Positions 33,014 through 42,317 of a stretch of DNA of 64,000 nucleotides are shown here, one piece after another (within the stretch, counting starts at the first letter, position 1; every line of letters starts with the position of its first letter). The notes beneath the pieces were generated by a model. That model did not search any database, was not told the origin of the DNA, and saw only the letters and a list, made by a program, of their open reading frames with translations. Both the position numbers and the translations under genes were made by a program. The stretch is from JAWKMZ01 sp041391965 (lineage in GTDB: Bacteria; Bacteroidota; Bacteroidia; Flavobacteriales; Flavobacteriaceae): NCBI GenBank assembly GCA_041391965.1, contig JAWKMZ010000004.1, forward strand, positions 124,001-188,000. The letters run 5' to 3'.

Positions 33014-34192
33014 ATGAGTCAAGATATAAGTAAACGCTATGCACAACGAGGTGTTTCGGCATCAAAAGAGGATGTTCACAATGCCATCAAAAATATTGAT
33101 AAAGGCTTGTTTCCTAAAGCTTTTTGCAAAATTGTACCAGATTATTTGACCAATGATGATGCGTATTGTTTGGTTATGCATGCTGATGGTGCTGGCACAA
33201 AAAGTTCTTTAGCGTACATGTATTGGAAAGAAACAGGCAATTTATCTGTTTGGAAAGGAATTGCTCAAGATGCGTTGATTATGAATATTGATGACTTATT
33301 GTGTGTAGGAGCTACAGACCATATCATGCTGTCTTCAACCATTGGACGTAACAAAAATTTAATTACAGGAGAAGTCCTTTCAGCCATTATCAACGGAACA
33401 GAAGAACTTATTAATGAGCTAAAAACGTTTGGTGTAACAATTCACTCTACAGGTGGCGAAACGGCTGATGTAGGTGATTTGGTAAGAACAATAATTGTGG
33501 ATTCCACAGTGACAGCACGTATAAAACGCTCTGATGTAATTGATAATGCCAATATAAAAGCAGGCGATGTTATTGTTGGATTATCGTCTTCAGGTCAAGC
33601 TACTTATGAAAAAGAATATAATGGTGGTATGGGAAGTAATGGGTTGACGTCTGCTAGACATGATGTGTTTCATAACTATTTAGCAGAAAAGTTTCCAGAA
33701 AGTTTTGATGCTTCAGTGCCAAAAGATTTGGTGTATTCTGGTCAGGTAAAATTAACTGACAAAGTTGAAAATTCACCTTTAGATGCTGGTAAATTAGTAT
33801 TGTCACCTACACGTACCTATGCACCAATTATTAAAGCAATTTTATCAAAATACACATCTAAAGACATTCATGGTATGGTGCATTGTAGTGGTGGAGCGCA
33901 AACCAAAATTCTCCATTTTATTGATAATTTGCATATTGTAAAAGATAATTTATTTCCAATTCCTCCGTTGTTTAAACTTATTCAAGAGCAATCTAAAACC
34001 AATTGGAAAGAAATGTATCAAGTGTTTAACTGTGGTCATCGTATGGAATTATATGTACCATCAGCAATAGCTGAAGATCTTATTTCTATTTCAAAATCGT
34101 TTCATGTAGATGCGCAAATTGTTGGACGCGTTGAAGCTTCTGAAGAAAAAAAACTCACTATAAAAAGTGAATTTGGAGAATTTAAGTATTAA
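33014..34192 (+). CDS. purM: Phosphoribosylformylglycinamidine cyclo-ligase (AIR synthetase)
   Basis: A 392-aa PurM-fold enzyme that closes the imidazole ring in purine synthesis (FGAM to AIR, ATP-dependent). The segments YAQRGVSASKEDVHNAI, HADGAGTKSSLAY, IAQDALIMNIDDLLCVGA, STGGETADVGDLV and VGLSSSGQATYEKEYNGGMG match the longer Bacteroidota type. The C-terminal HCSGGAQTKI and NCGHRMELY segments complete the ATP-grasp-like half. No other pur genes are adjacent. Confidence 0.9.
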   Translation: MSQDISKRYAQRGVSASKEDVHNAIKNIDKGLFPKAFCKIVPDYLTNDDAYCLVMHADGAGTKSSLAYMYWKETGNLSVWKGIAQDALIMNIDDLLCVGATDHIMLSSTIGRNKNLITGEVLSAIINGTEELINELKTFGVTIHSTGGETADVGDLVRTIIVDSTVTARIKRSDVIDNANIKAGDVIVGLSSSGQATYEKEYNGGMGSNGLTSARHDVFHNYLAEKFPESFDASVPKDLVYSGQVKLTDKVENSPLDAGKLVLSPTRTYAPIIKAILSKYTSKDIHGMVHCSGGAQTKILHFIDNLHIVKDNLFPIPPLFKLIQEQSKTNWKEMYQVFNCGHRMELYVPSAIAEDLISISKSFHVDAQIVGRVEASEEKKLTIKSEFGEFKY

Positions 34193-34223
34193 ACCACTTG
34201 CTTTAGTATAAGTATTTATTTTG

Positions 34224-35183
34224 ATGAAAAACCTATTATTAATTAATCTTCTTTTTTTATGTCAATTGCTAAACGCTCAACCAGATTCTTTATTTATAAA
34301 ACCTAAGCACAAGGAACTTGGTAATCCAAAATGGATACAAAAAAATAAAGCAGGAGTTGATATTAGTGAAGTTGCCTTTGTAAATTGGAATTCTGGAGGA
34401 AGTAACTCTATTTCAGCTTTAGTAGGTGTGGCGTCGTCATTAAATTATAAATACAGACATTTTTATTGGGATAATAATGGATTAGTACGCTACGGAATTA
34501 ACAAACAACAAAACCAAGAGTTGCGTAAAACGGAAGATGTTATTGAACTCAATTCAAGTGTTGGTTATCGTAAAGACACCTTGTCAGATTGGTTTTATTC
34601 GGCACGTTTCAACTTTAAAACCCAATTTACTAACGGTTATAATTATCCAGACACCTCAAATCCTATTTCTCAATTTATGGCTCCAGGTTATTTGTTTATA
34701 GGTGGAGGAGCAGAGTATGGTAAAAACATGGAGAAATTCTCATTTTACTTTTCGCCTTTAACAGTCAAAGCTACTTTTGTGTTAGATAGAGACTTGGCAA
34801 ATGTAGGCTCTTTTGGTGTTAAACCTGCTGTTTATGATTTAGAAGGTAATGTTATTGTTCCAGGACAGCGTGTTCATACCGAAGTTGGTATATTGGTAAC
34901 CAATTTTTATGAAACCCGATTATTTGAAAATATATCCATTAAAAACCAAGTCAGTTTTTATACCGATTATATCAATAGTTTTGGAAATGTAGATGTAGAT
35001 TGGTTAATCAATTTTGATTTTAAGGTCAATCAATTTGTAAAAGCGTCTTTAGGCTCACATCTAAAATATGATGATGATATTAAGATATTGATTCCTACAG
35101 ATGTTGAAGACGAATTTGTTGAGCGTGGACCTAAAGTGCAATGGAAGCAACTGTTGGGTATTGGAGTTGTTGTAGATTTTTAA
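34224..35183 (+). CDS. DUF3078 family secreted protein
   Basis: A 319-aa exported protein; ATG at 34224, signal ending CQLLNAQ. The pattern KAGVDISEVAFVNWNSGGSN followed by YRHFYWDNNGLVRYG and repeated amphipathic strands matches DUF3078, a Bacteroidota family likely forming an outer-membrane beta-barrel. Role unknown. It begins 31 bp after purM and may be co-transcribed with it; no terminator separates them. Confidence 0.85.
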   Translation: MKNLLLINLLFLCQLLNAQPDSLFIKPKHKELGNPKWIQKNKAGVDISEVAFVNWNSGGSNSISALVGVASSLNYKYRHFYWDNNGLVRYGINKQQNQELRKTEDVIELNSSVGYRKDTLSDWFYSARFNFKTQFTNGYNYPDTSNPISQFMAPGYLFIGGGAEYGKNMEKFSFYFSPLTVKATFVLDRDLANVGSFGVKPAVYDLEGNVIVPGQRVHTEVGILVTNFYETRLFENISIKNQVSFYTDYINSFGNVDVDWLINFDFKVNQFVKASLGSHLKYDDDIKILIPTDVEDEFVERGPKVQWKQLLGIGVVVDF

Positions 35184-35371
35184 AAATCAAAAAATAAGTT
35201 TAAAAAAAATGTTAACTTTTTAATGTTGATAAATTTTTAAAATACTGTAAAACAAGTATTTGTAAAAAATTACTGTTAACTTTATGATTTTAATCATGTT
35301 TTAAACTGTTTATTTATTGTTTCTTTATGCTCTCTAATATTAATTATCCAACCCTTAAAGCATAAAGGCAA

Positions 35372-37924
35372 ATGAAAACGCATACACTCAACACTCCAAC
35401 CACTACCTACACACAAGACATAGCATTTGAAGCAGCTCTTAACTACTTTAATGGCGATGATTTAGCGGCTCGTGTATGGCTAAATAAATATGCTTTAAAA
35501 GACTCTGATGGCCATATTTACGAAAAAACGCCTAATGATATGCACAGGCGTATTGCTAAAGAAATTGCACGCATCGAATCTCGATACAAAAATCCAATGT
35601 CTGAGCAAGACATCTTTGATTTAATCAAGAACTTTAAATATATTGTTCCACAAGGTAGTCCAATGACAGGTATTGGTAATCCGTTTCAAATTGCATCGCT
35701 CTCTAATTGTTTTGTGATTGGTAATTCTGGTGAATCTGATTCATATGGAGGAATTATGAAAATTGACCAAGAGCAGGTTCAGCTTATGAAACGTCGTGGA
35801 GGTGTTGGTCACGATCTGTCTCATATTCGTCCAAAAAACTCACCTGTAAAAAACTCTGCATTAACCTCCACAGGTATTGTTCCTTTTATGGAGCGTTATT
35901 CTAACTCCACGCGTGAAGTCGCTCAAGATGGTCGTCGAGGTGCTTTAATGCTCTCTGTGTCTATCAACCATCCTGATGCTGAAGCCTTTATTGATGCAAA
36001 ATTAGAACAAGGTAAAGTCACAGGAGCAAATGTGTCTGTAAAAATTGACGATGCTTTTATGAAAGCAGTAAAAACCAATAGTGTTTATACTCAAAATTAT
36101 CCCATTTTTAGTAAAAACCCTAAATATTCAAAGACAATTCAAGCAAATACGCTTTGGAAAAAAATTGTTCATAATGCCTGGAAATCTGCTGAACCTGGAA
36201 TCTTGTTTTGGGATACAATTATTAACGAATCGGTTCCAGATTGTTATGCCGATTTAGGATACAAAACGGTCTCTACCAATCCTTGCGGCGAAATTCCTTT
36301 GTGTCCTTATGATTCTTGTCGTTTGTTAGCCATCAATTTGTTTTCATACGTAGAAAAACCATTTACCAAAGAAGCGGCTTTCAATTTTGATTTGTTTAAA
36401 AAGCATGTCTCTTTAGCACAGCGTATTATGGATGATATTATTGATTTAGAATTGGAAAAAATTGATGCTATTTTATCAAAAATTGATGCAGATCCTGAAG
36501 GTGATGAAGTTAAAGTAACAGAAAAAAACCTTTGGTTACATATTAGAACAAAAGCAAAAGAAGGCAGACGTACAGGCGTTGGCATTACAGCAGAAGGCGA
36601 TATGCTGGCGGCTTTAGGAATACAATATGGAAGCAAAAAAGGAAATGAATTTTCTGTTGAAGTTCATAAAACTTTAGCTTTAGAAGCCTATCGTGCTTCA
36701 GTCTGTTTAGCAAAAGAGCGTGGTGCTTTTACAGTTTTTGATGCAGAACGCGAAAAATGCAATCCGTTTATTCAACGTTTAAAAGCGGCAGATGAAAAAT
36801 TGTATTATGATATGACTGAATTTGGTCGTCGTAATATTGCCTTATTAACTATTGCTCCAACAGGAACCACCAGTTTAATGACTCAAACCACATCTGGTAT
36901 TGAACCTGTATTTTTGCCAGTTTACAAACGCAGACGTAAGGTAAACCCTAATGACAAAGAAGCACGTGTCGATTTTGTAGATGAAATTGGTGACTCTTGG
37001 GAAGAATACGTGGTGTTTCATCACAAATTTAAGCAATGGATGGAAGTTAATGGGTATGATACTTCTAAAAACTATGAACAAAATGAATTAGACGCTTTGG
37101 TAAAAAAATCGCCTTATTATAAAGCAACTTCTAATGATGTTGATTGGTTAAGCAAAGTATCTATGCAAGGCGCTGTTCAAAAATGGGTTGATCATTCAAT
37201 CAGTGTCACTATTAATTTACCAAATGATGTCAGCGAAGATTTGGTTGGAAAATTGTATATGGAAGCTTGGGAAGCTGGTTGTAAAGGCGTTACAGTTTAT
37301 AGAGATGGATCGCGTTCTGGTGTTTTGATTTCTAATGAAGAGAAAAAAGATGAAGAACAAGAAACTTTAACAACCTTTCCAACAAAACGACCTCAAATTT
37401 TAGAAGCTGATGTTGTTAGATTTCAAAATAATAAAGAAAAATGGATTGCCTTTATTGGACTGATTGATGGCAAACCTTATGAGGTTTTTACAGGACTTGC
37501 TGATGATGAAGATGGTATTTTGATTCCACGTTGGGCCAACCAAGGGTTAATTATCAAAAATAGAAATGACGATGGGACATCGCGTTATGATTTTCAGTAT
37601 AAAAATATCAGAGGTTACAAAACGACCATTGAAGGCTTATCACATAAGTTTAATCCAGAATTTTGGAATTATGCCAAACTCATTTCGAGTACTTTGCGCC
37701 ATGGTATGCCAATTGATAAAATTGTAGATTTAATCAACAGTTTGCAATTAGACAGCGAATCGATAAATACTTGGAAAAATGGTGTAGTCAGAGCTTTAAA
37801 GCGCTATGTAGAAGATGGTACTCAAGCAAAAGGACAAACTTGTAGTAACTGCAAATCTGAAAACCTAATCTATCAAGAAGGCTGTTTAACCTGTAAAAAT
37901 TGTGGTTCTTCAAAATGTGGATAG
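35372..37924 (+). CDS. nrdJ: Adenosylcobalamin-dependent (class II) ribonucleoside-diphosphate reductase
   Basis: An 850-aa single-chain class II ribonucleotide reductase making deoxynucleotides without oxygen, using coenzyme B12. The features are the substrate-site Cys in ASLSNCFVIG, the loop QLMKRRGGVGHDLS, the catalytic NPCGE with SCRLLAINL, PTGTTSLMTQTTSGIEP, and a C-terminal redox/zinc tail with six cysteines (CSNCKSE ... CLTCKNCGSSKCG). The upstream 188 bp contain no recognisable cobalamin riboswitch. It depends on cobalamin, like the mutase at 42318. Confidence 0.94.
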   Translation: MKTHTLNTPTTTYTQDIAFEAALNYFNGDDLAARVWLNKYALKDSDGHIYEKTPNDMHRRIAKEIARIESRYKNPMSEQDIFDLIKNFKYIVPQGSPMTGIGNPFQIASLSNCFVIGNSGESDSYGGIMKIDQEQVQLMKRRGGVGHDLSHIRPKNSPVKNSALTSTGIVPFMERYSNSTREVAQDGRRGALMLSVSINHPDAEAFIDAKLEQGKVTGANVSVKIDDAFMKAVKTNSVYTQNYPIFSKNPKYSKTIQANTLWKKIVHNAWKSAEPGILFWDTIINESVPDCYADLGYKTVSTNPCGEIPLCPYDSCRLLAINLFSYVEKPFTKEAAFNFDLFKKHVSLAQRIMDDIIDLELEKIDAILSKIDADPEGDEVKVTEKNLWLHIRTKAKEGRRTGVGITAEGDMLAALGIQYGSKKGNEFSVEVHKTLALEAYRASVCLAKERGAFTVFDAEREKCNPFIQRLKAADEKLYYDMTEFGRRNIALLTIAPTGTTSLMTQTTSGIEPVFLPVYKRRRKVNPNDKEARVDFVDEIGDSWEEYVVFHHKFKQWMEVNGYDTSKNYEQNELDALVKKSPYYKATSNDVDWLSKVSMQGAVQKWVDHSISVTINLPNDVSEDLVGKLYMEAWEAGCKGVTVYRDGSRSGVLISNEEKKDEEQETLTTFPTKRPQILEADVVRFQNNKEKWIAFIGLIDGKPYEVFTGLADDEDGILIPRWANQGLIIKNRNDDGTSRYDFQYKNIRGYKTTIEGLSHKFNPEFWNYAKLISSTLRHGMPIDKIVDLINSLQLDSESINTWKNGVVRALKRYVEDGTQAKGQTCSNCKSENLIYQEGCLTCKNCGSSKCG

Positions 37925-38008
37925 CATTGAATAAAAACAAATCAATACCAAAGGGTCATAATAGGTTATAATGTAGTTGCTACGCTTTATTCTAAAAGTA
38001 AAACAGTC

Positions 38009-38040
38009 TTGATTCTTTTGTAGAAATTATTGTATTTTTG
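38009..38040 (+). promoter_or_regulatory. Promoter of prfA
   Basis: TTG (38009-38011), a 21-bp spacer and TATTTTTG (38033-38040) lie 20 bp before the ATG at 38061. Confidence 0.6.
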
Positions 38041-38060
38041 CGACACAATTTAAGCAATAC

Positions 38061-39137
38061 ATGTTAGAGAAGTTACAAATAGTAAAACAGCGTTTTGATG
38101 AGGTAAGTGATTTAATCATTCAACCAGATGTTATGACAGATCAAAAACGCTACATAGAACTCAATAAAGAATACAAAGATTTGCGTTTGCTCATGAATAA
38201 ACGTGATGAGTATTTAGAGCTCACTAACAATTTGGCCGAAGCGGAAGCCATTTTAGCAAATGAAAACGACCCAGAAATGGTAGAGATGGCAAAAATGCAG
38301 TTTGAAGAAGCCAAAGAAGGAATTCCAAAATTGGAAGAAGAAATTCGTTTTATGTTGATTCCTAAAGATCCTGAAGATACTAAAAATGCAGTCATGGAAC
38401 TTCGTGCAGGAACAGGTGGTGATGAAGCTAGTATTTTTGCAGGTGATTTGTTTAGAATGTACAGCAAATATTGTGAAAGTAAAGGCTGGAAAGTAGATGT
38501 TGTAGATTATAGCGAAGGTACCAATGGTGGTTTTAAAGAGATCCAATTTGAAGTTTCTGGTGAAGATGTATATGGCACACTAAAGTTTGAAGCTGGCGTA
38601 CATCGTGTGCAACGTGTGCCACAAACTGAAACTCAAGGTCGTGTGCACACAAGTGCTGCAACAGTTATGGTGTTTCCTGAAGCGGAAGAATTTGATATAG
38701 AAATTAATCCAAAAGAAGTACGTATTGACTTTTTCTGTTCATCTGGACCAGGAGGTCAGTCAGTAAATACAACGTACTCTGCTGTGCGTTTAACCCATAT
38801 CCCAACAGGTTTAGTAGCACAATGTCAAGACCAAAAATCACAGCATAAAAATAAAGAAAAAGCATTCAAAGTATTGCGTTCGCGTTTATATGAAATGGAA
38901 TTGGCTAAAAAGAATGCTGAAGATGCTGAAAAACGCGGCTCTATGGTAACTTCAGGTGATAGAAGTGCTAAAATTAGAACCTACAATTATCCGCAAGGAC
39001 GTGTTACAGACCATAGAATTGGCTTAACCCTTTACGATTTAGGAAATATTGTCAATGGTGATATACAACGTATTATTGACGAGCTGCAATTGGCTGAGAA
39101 TACTGAAAAATTAAAAGCAAATACTGATGTAATTTAA
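38061..39137 (+). CDS. prfA: Peptide chain release factor 1
   Basis: A 358-aa class I release factor reading UAA/UAG. The universal GGQ motif is in CSSGPGGQSVNTT (Gln methylation site). The stop-codon tripeptide region reads VPQTETQGRVHTSA, i.e. P-x-T with Gln rather than the enterobacterial Ala. The SPF tripeptide of RF2 is absent. RF2's programmed frameshift is also absent. Followed by a strong terminator 10 bp before pyrF. Confidence 0.95.
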   Translation: MLEKLQIVKQRFDEVSDLIIQPDVMTDQKRYIELNKEYKDLRLLMNKRDEYLELTNNLAEAEAILANENDPEMVEMAKMQFEEAKEGIPKLEEEIRFMLIPKDPEDTKNAVMELRAGTGGDEASIFAGDLFRMYSKYCESKGWKVDVVDYSEGTNGGFKEIQFEVSGEDVYGTLKFEAGVHRVQRVPQTETQGRVHTSAATVMVFPEAEEFDIEINPKEVRIDFFCSSGPGGQSVNTTYSAVRLTHIPTGLVAQCQDQKSQHKNKEKAFKVLRSRLYEMELAKKNAEDAEKRGSMVTSGDRSAKIRTYNYPQGRVTDHRIGLTLYDLGNIVNGDIQRIIDELQLAENTEKLKANTDVI

Positions 39138-39142
39138 ATAAT

Positions 39143-39167
39143 AAGCCTCATTTTGAGGCTTTTTTTA
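39143..39167 (+). terminator. Terminator between prfA and pyrF
   Basis: The stem AAGCCTCA / TGAGGCTT (39143-39150, 39154-39161) is followed by a T-run. The pyrF start lies only 11 bp after the stem, so pyrF either depends on read-through or has a promoter inside prfA. Confidence 0.85.
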
Positions 39168-39171
39168 TAAG

Positions 39172-39990
39172 ATGACTACAAAACAATTAACAGAACAAAT
39201 CCGCAAAAAGAAATCCTTTTTATGTATAGGATTAGATGTCGATTTAAAAAAAATTCCATCACATCTACTAAAAGAAGAAGACCCAATTTTCGCTTTTAAT
39301 AAGACCATTATTGATGCTACACATCATTTGTGTGTGGCTTATAAACCCAATACGGCCTTTTATGAAGCCCATGGTTTAAAAGGCTGGAAAGCTTTAGAAA
39401 AAACCATAACTTATCTAAATAAAAACCATCCTGAAATTTTTACAATTGCAGATGCCAAACGAGGCGATATTGGTAATACCAGTAGCATGTACGCCAAAGC
39501 CTTTTTAGAAGATTTGGCATTTGACAGCATTACAGTGGCACCTTATATGGGAAAAGATTCTGTAGAGCCTTTTTTGGCTTTTGAAAATAAACATACCATT
39601 TTGTTGGCTTTAACCTCTAATGAAGGCGCTTTTGATTTTCAGACGAAAACTATTGAAGGTAAGGAGTTGTATAAGCAGGTTTTAGAAACTTCTAAAGCAT
39701 GGAAAAATTCTGAAAACCTAATGTATGTTGTTGGAGCAACTAAAGCAGCGTATTTAGCTGATATTAGAACCATAATTCCTGATAGTTTTTTATTGGTTCC
39801 TGGTGTTGGTGCGCAAGGTGGAAACTTGCAAGAGGTTTGTAAGTATGGGATGAATAGACAGGTTGGATTGCTTATCAACTCATCAAGAGGAATTATTTAC
39901 GCTTCAAACGCTGAAAATTTTGCAGAAGTTGCTACTGTAAAAGCGAAAGAACTACAGCAAGAAATGGCTATTGTTTTAGCTAACTTTTAA
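39172..39990 (+). CDS. pyrF: Orotidine-5'-phosphate decarboxylase
   Basis: A 272-aa TIM-barrel enzyme for the last step of UMP synthesis. The catalytic Lys-Asp signature DAKRGDIGNTSSMYAKA (near residues 95-111), the N-terminal LCIGLDVDLKKIP and the phosphate-binding VPGVGAQGGNL are all present. Length and signature fit the longer OMPDC subfamily common in Bacteroidota. It starts immediately behind the prfA terminator. Confidence 0.95.
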   Translation: MTTKQLTEQIRKKKSFLCIGLDVDLKKIPSHLLKEEDPIFAFNKTIIDATHHLCVAYKPNTAFYEAHGLKGWKALEKTITYLNKNHPEIFTIADAKRGDIGNTSSMYAKAFLEDLAFDSITVAPYMGKDSVEPFLAFENKHTILLALTSNEGAFDFQTKTIEGKELYKQVLETSKAWKNSENLMYVVGATKAAYLADIRTIIPDSFLLVPGVGAQGGNLQEVCKYGMNRQVGLLINSSRGIIYASNAENFAEVATVKAKELQQEMAIVLANF

Positions 39991-40032
39991 GTCTATTTAA
40001 CTTGGCGTTTTTTGCGTCTTTGCCATATAAAA

Positions 40033-40830
40033 ATGAAAGACCAACTCAACAGAACGGTTTCAATACACTCTCTTCCAAAACGTATTGTTTCATTAGTGCC
40101 TTCGCAAACCGAGTTGCTATGCGATTTAGGTTTAGAAGCATTCATTGTTGGTGTGACTAAGTTTTGTGTGCATCCACATCATATCAAAGCAAAAGCGACT
40201 GTGGTTGGTGGTACCAAACAAGTGCATTTTGATAAAATTAAAACACTTAACCCAGACATCATTCTTTGTAATCAAGAAGAAAATACTATAGAGATGGTTC
40301 AGGAGTTGGAAAAGATTGCTCCTGTTCATGTTAGTGTTATTTATAGTATTGAAGATTGCTTGGAGTTAATAGGCATGTATGGAGCGTTATTTTCTATTGA
40401 AGCCAAAGCAAATACCATCATCACAGAGCTAAAAGAAAAGCAAACGGATTTTTTGAAATTTATAAAAGGACGTGCAAAACAAAAGGTTATTTACCTTATT
40501 TGGAAACAACCTTGGATGGTGGCTGCCAATAATACCTTTATTGATGCATTGTTGCAGCTTAATAATTTAGAGAATTGTTATAAAAACTTAGAACGCTATC
40601 CAGAAATAGAACTTACGGAAAATGGTAATACAAGGGTTGATTTGGTGTTGCTGTCCAGTGAGCCTTATCCGTTTAAAAAAACGCATGTGCAAACGTTACA
40701 ATCCTTATTTCCAAAATCTAAGGTACACTTAGTTGATGGCGAGATGTTTTCGTGGTATGGTTATAGGTTGGTTAAAGCGTTTGATTATTTCAAAATGCTG
40801 CATCAAAATGATTGGAATCAGCGCTTTTAA
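40033..40830 (+). CDS. BtuF-like helical-backbone metal/corrinoid receptor, no signal peptide
   Basis: A 265-aa protein of the BtuF/FepB fold. SLPKRIVSLVPSQTELLCDLG (Lys4-Gly24 region, split motif LVPSQTE) is the family hallmark, with GVTKFCVHP, LNPDIILCNQEEN and IWKQPWMVAANNTFIDALL following. The ATG at 40033 gives no signal peptide or lipobox, so the protein would be cytoplasmic or exported in another way, unlike ABC-transporter receptors. No permease or ATPase gene is nearby. It stands between two B12-dependent enzymes, so corrinoid binding is plausible but unproven. Its 3' end overlaps the convergent small gene by 41 bp. Confidence 0.8.
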   Translation: MKDQLNRTVSIHSLPKRIVSLVPSQTELLCDLGLEAFIVGVTKFCVHPHHIKAKATVVGGTKQVHFDKIKTLNPDIILCNQEENTIEMVQELEKIAPVHVSVIYSIEDCLELIGMYGALFSIEAKANTIITELKEKQTDFLKFIKGRAKQKVIYLIWKQPWMVAANNTFIDALLQLNNLENCYKNLERYPEIELTENGNTRVDLVLLSSEPYPFKKTHVQTLQSLFPKSKVHLVDGEMFSWYGYRLVKAFDYFKMLHQNDWNQRF

Positions 40831-41017
40831 TATTCAAAATACGCTTTTTTAATTTAGAAGCTTCAAAGTATAAAAAGTCACTCAAACTTGCATCTGTTTG
40901 CATGACATTATAAGCTTCTTCAATAAAAGTTTTGTACTTTTTTTCTAATTCATTTAAACCTAAAGTTTTTACAAGACTTGGTTTAGTTTTACTAACATCA
41001 TAAAAAGGAGTACTCAT
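40790..41017 (-). CDS. Small Lacal_2735-like helical protein
   Basis: A 75-aa cytoplasmic protein, ATG at 41017. The central pattern LEKKYKTFIEEAYNVMQTD followed by SLSDFLYFEASKLKKRI matches the Lacal_2735 type of small Bacteroidota helical proteins of unknown function. It is similar to the next gene upstream (41096-41296), so the two are tandem paralogs. Its stop lies inside the 3' end of the convergent BtuF-like gene. Confidence 0.7.
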   Translation of the reverse strand: MSTPFYDVSKTKPSLVKTLGLNELEKKYKTFIEEAYNVMQTDASLSDFLYFEASKLKKRILNIKSADSNHFDAAF

Positions 41018-41095
41018 AATAAACATATTTTATATAAAGATACGTTTAGATGATCAACTCAGACTCAATTGTAAGGTTAAAATTTTTGTAAAATT

Positions 41096-41296
41096 TTAGT
41101 TGACAGATGGTTTGATAATATCTCTGTTAAGATATTTTAAGCGGTTAAGCTTATTTAAAAGCTTAATGGCTTTGTATTCAGAAATATCGCTCAACGCATG
41201 GTCAGTTTGTCTAAAATTGTAGGCTTGTTCAATAAGTTGCTTGTAACGCAATTGTAGTTTGAGTTGGTGCGATTTAATTTCAGATATATTTTTCAT
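41096..41296 (-). CDS. Small Lacal_2735-like helical protein (tandem paralog)
   Basis: A 66-aa helical, basic protein. LQLRYKQLIEQAYNFRQTD and ALSDISEYKAIKLLNKLNRL align with the neighbouring 75-aa protein (shared Tyr, EAYN/QAYN, QTD, LSD, and spacing). No signal or membrane segment. It lies 78 bp upstream of its paralog in the same direction. Function unknown. Confidence 0.7.
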   Translation of the reverse strand: MKNISEIKSHQLKLQLRYKQLIEQAYNFRQTDHALSDISEYKAIKLLNKLNRLKYLNRDIIKPSVN

Positions 41297-41364
41297 GGCT
41301 ACAACTTTGAATCTTAAATATATTTAAAATAGTGTTATGCAGCAAGTTAAAAATGAAAATTGTT

Positions 41365-41400
41365 AATAAAAAAACCGGGTTAAATTAATAAACCGATTTT
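41365..41400 (-). terminator. Weak terminator of the DUF4197 gene
   Basis: On minus, CGGTTTA / TAACCCG pair with one mismatch, followed by a T7 run (A7 on plus at about 41368). Placed right after the DUF4197 stop. Confidence 0.5.
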
Positions 41401-41426
41401 TCATATAGTTTTTGTGTGAACTTTAT

Positions 41427-42137
41427 CTATTTGTCCTGCAAGGCAAATACCCTTTTCAACAAATCGGTCGTTCTGGAACCTATTTTGGTTCTGATTTCTT
41501 TTTCTTCAACTCCTATCATTGTATAAACGCCTTTTAGAGCTTCACCAGTAACATAATCGGTTAAATCTGGATTGACGTTGTTGGTAAATGGAATAGCATT
41601 GTACTTAGTAATCAGGTTTGCCCAAATTTGGTCGGCACCCACTTTGGCAAATGAGCTATTGATAACTGGTTGAAACTTAGCGTACAAAGCTGTTTGAGTT
41701 TTGTCAGTTAAATATTGAGTTGCAGCATTATCATTACCTAATAGAATGTTTTTGGCATCGGCAAAGGTAATATCTTTAACCGCAGCCACAAAAATAGGAG
41801 TTGCTTCTTTGACAGCATCTTCAGCAGCTCTGTTTAATGCTTTTAATCCTTCGTCGGCTAAGCTGCTTAGACCAATATCACGAAGGCCTTTGTCCACTTT
41901 TTGAAGTTCTTGAGGTAGTAAAATCTTTACCAAATCGTTTTTATAAAAACCATCGGTTTTGGTTAGTTTGCTTACTTGCTTTTCAATCCCTAAGTTTAAG
42001 GCTTGTCGTAAACCTGAAGCAATATCAGCATTGCTGAGCACACCACCTGTTTGAGGTAGTTGATCCATAACGCCTTGTAATTCGGCACAAGCATTTAAAG
42101 TAAAAATAGAAATAAGAATGAGGACTGTTTTTTTCAT
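41427..42137 (-). CDS. DUF4197 lipoprotein
   Basis: A 236-aa predicted lipoprotein with lipobox LNAC (IFTLNACAEL). The body matches DUF4197: VLSNADIASGLRQALNLGIE, ALNRAAEDAVKEATPIFVAA, YLTDKTQTALYAKFQPVIN, TDYVTGEALKGVYTMIG. The family is found in Bacteroidota and Proteobacteria, soluble and helical, without a known function. Divergent from the mutase gene across a 180-bp gap. Confidence 0.87.
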   Translation of the reverse strand: MKKTVLILISIFTLNACAELQGVMDQLPQTGGVLSNADIASGLRQALNLGIEKQVSKLTKTDGFYKNDLVKILLPQELQKVDKGLRDIGLSSLADEGLKALNRAAEDAVKEATPIFVAAVKDITFADAKNILLGNDNAATQYLTDKTQTALYAKFQPVINSSFAKVGADQIWANLITKYNAIPFTNNVNPDLTDYVTGEALKGVYTMIGVEEKEIRTKIGSRTTDLLKRVFALQDK

Positions 42138-42192
42138 AATAAAGTTTTAAGATTCAAAAATAGTTTAAAATGTGGAATTGTATTTTTATTGA

Positions 42193-42266
42193 GACGAGTT
42201 TGTTAACAAAAAAGATGCCACAATGCTTGTTGCTGTGCTATTAAACAATTCTAAATTATACTCGTC
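42193..42266. repeat. 7-bp inverted repeat upstream of the mutase promoter
   Basis: GACGAGT (42193-42199) and ACTCGTC (42260-42266), 60 bp apart, flank a CACA...TGTG mini-repeat. It lies upstream of the -7 element and so is not in the mutase mRNA. No B12-box (GCCACTG) is present. Confidence 0.3.
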
Positions 42267-42283
42267 CTTTTTTGAAAAAGCCG

Positions 42284-42291
42284 TAAATTTG
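42284..42291 (+). promoter_or_regulatory. TAnnTTTG -7 element for the fused mutase
   Basis: TAAATTTG lies 26 bp before the ATG at 42318. The -33 element is not clear. Confidence 0.5.
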
Positions 42292-42317
42292 CAGCAGCAA
42301 AAATAGAAAATTTATAT

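Noticed and set aside
35184..35371. Cobalamin riboswitch before nrdJ
   Set aside because: No GCCACTG B12 box or conserved junction sequences; only AT-rich sequence with short repeats of GTTAACTTT.
39991..40032. Promoter-like TTTGCGTCTTTGCC stretch before the BtuF-like gene
   Set aside because: It resembles a widespread short flavobacterial motif but does not meet the TAnnTTTG consensus; too weak to list as a promoter.
42138..42317. Cobalamin riboswitch before the mutase
   Set aside because: GCCACAATG is not a B12 box, and the element lies upstream of the apparent -7 promoter box, so it would not be in the mRNA.
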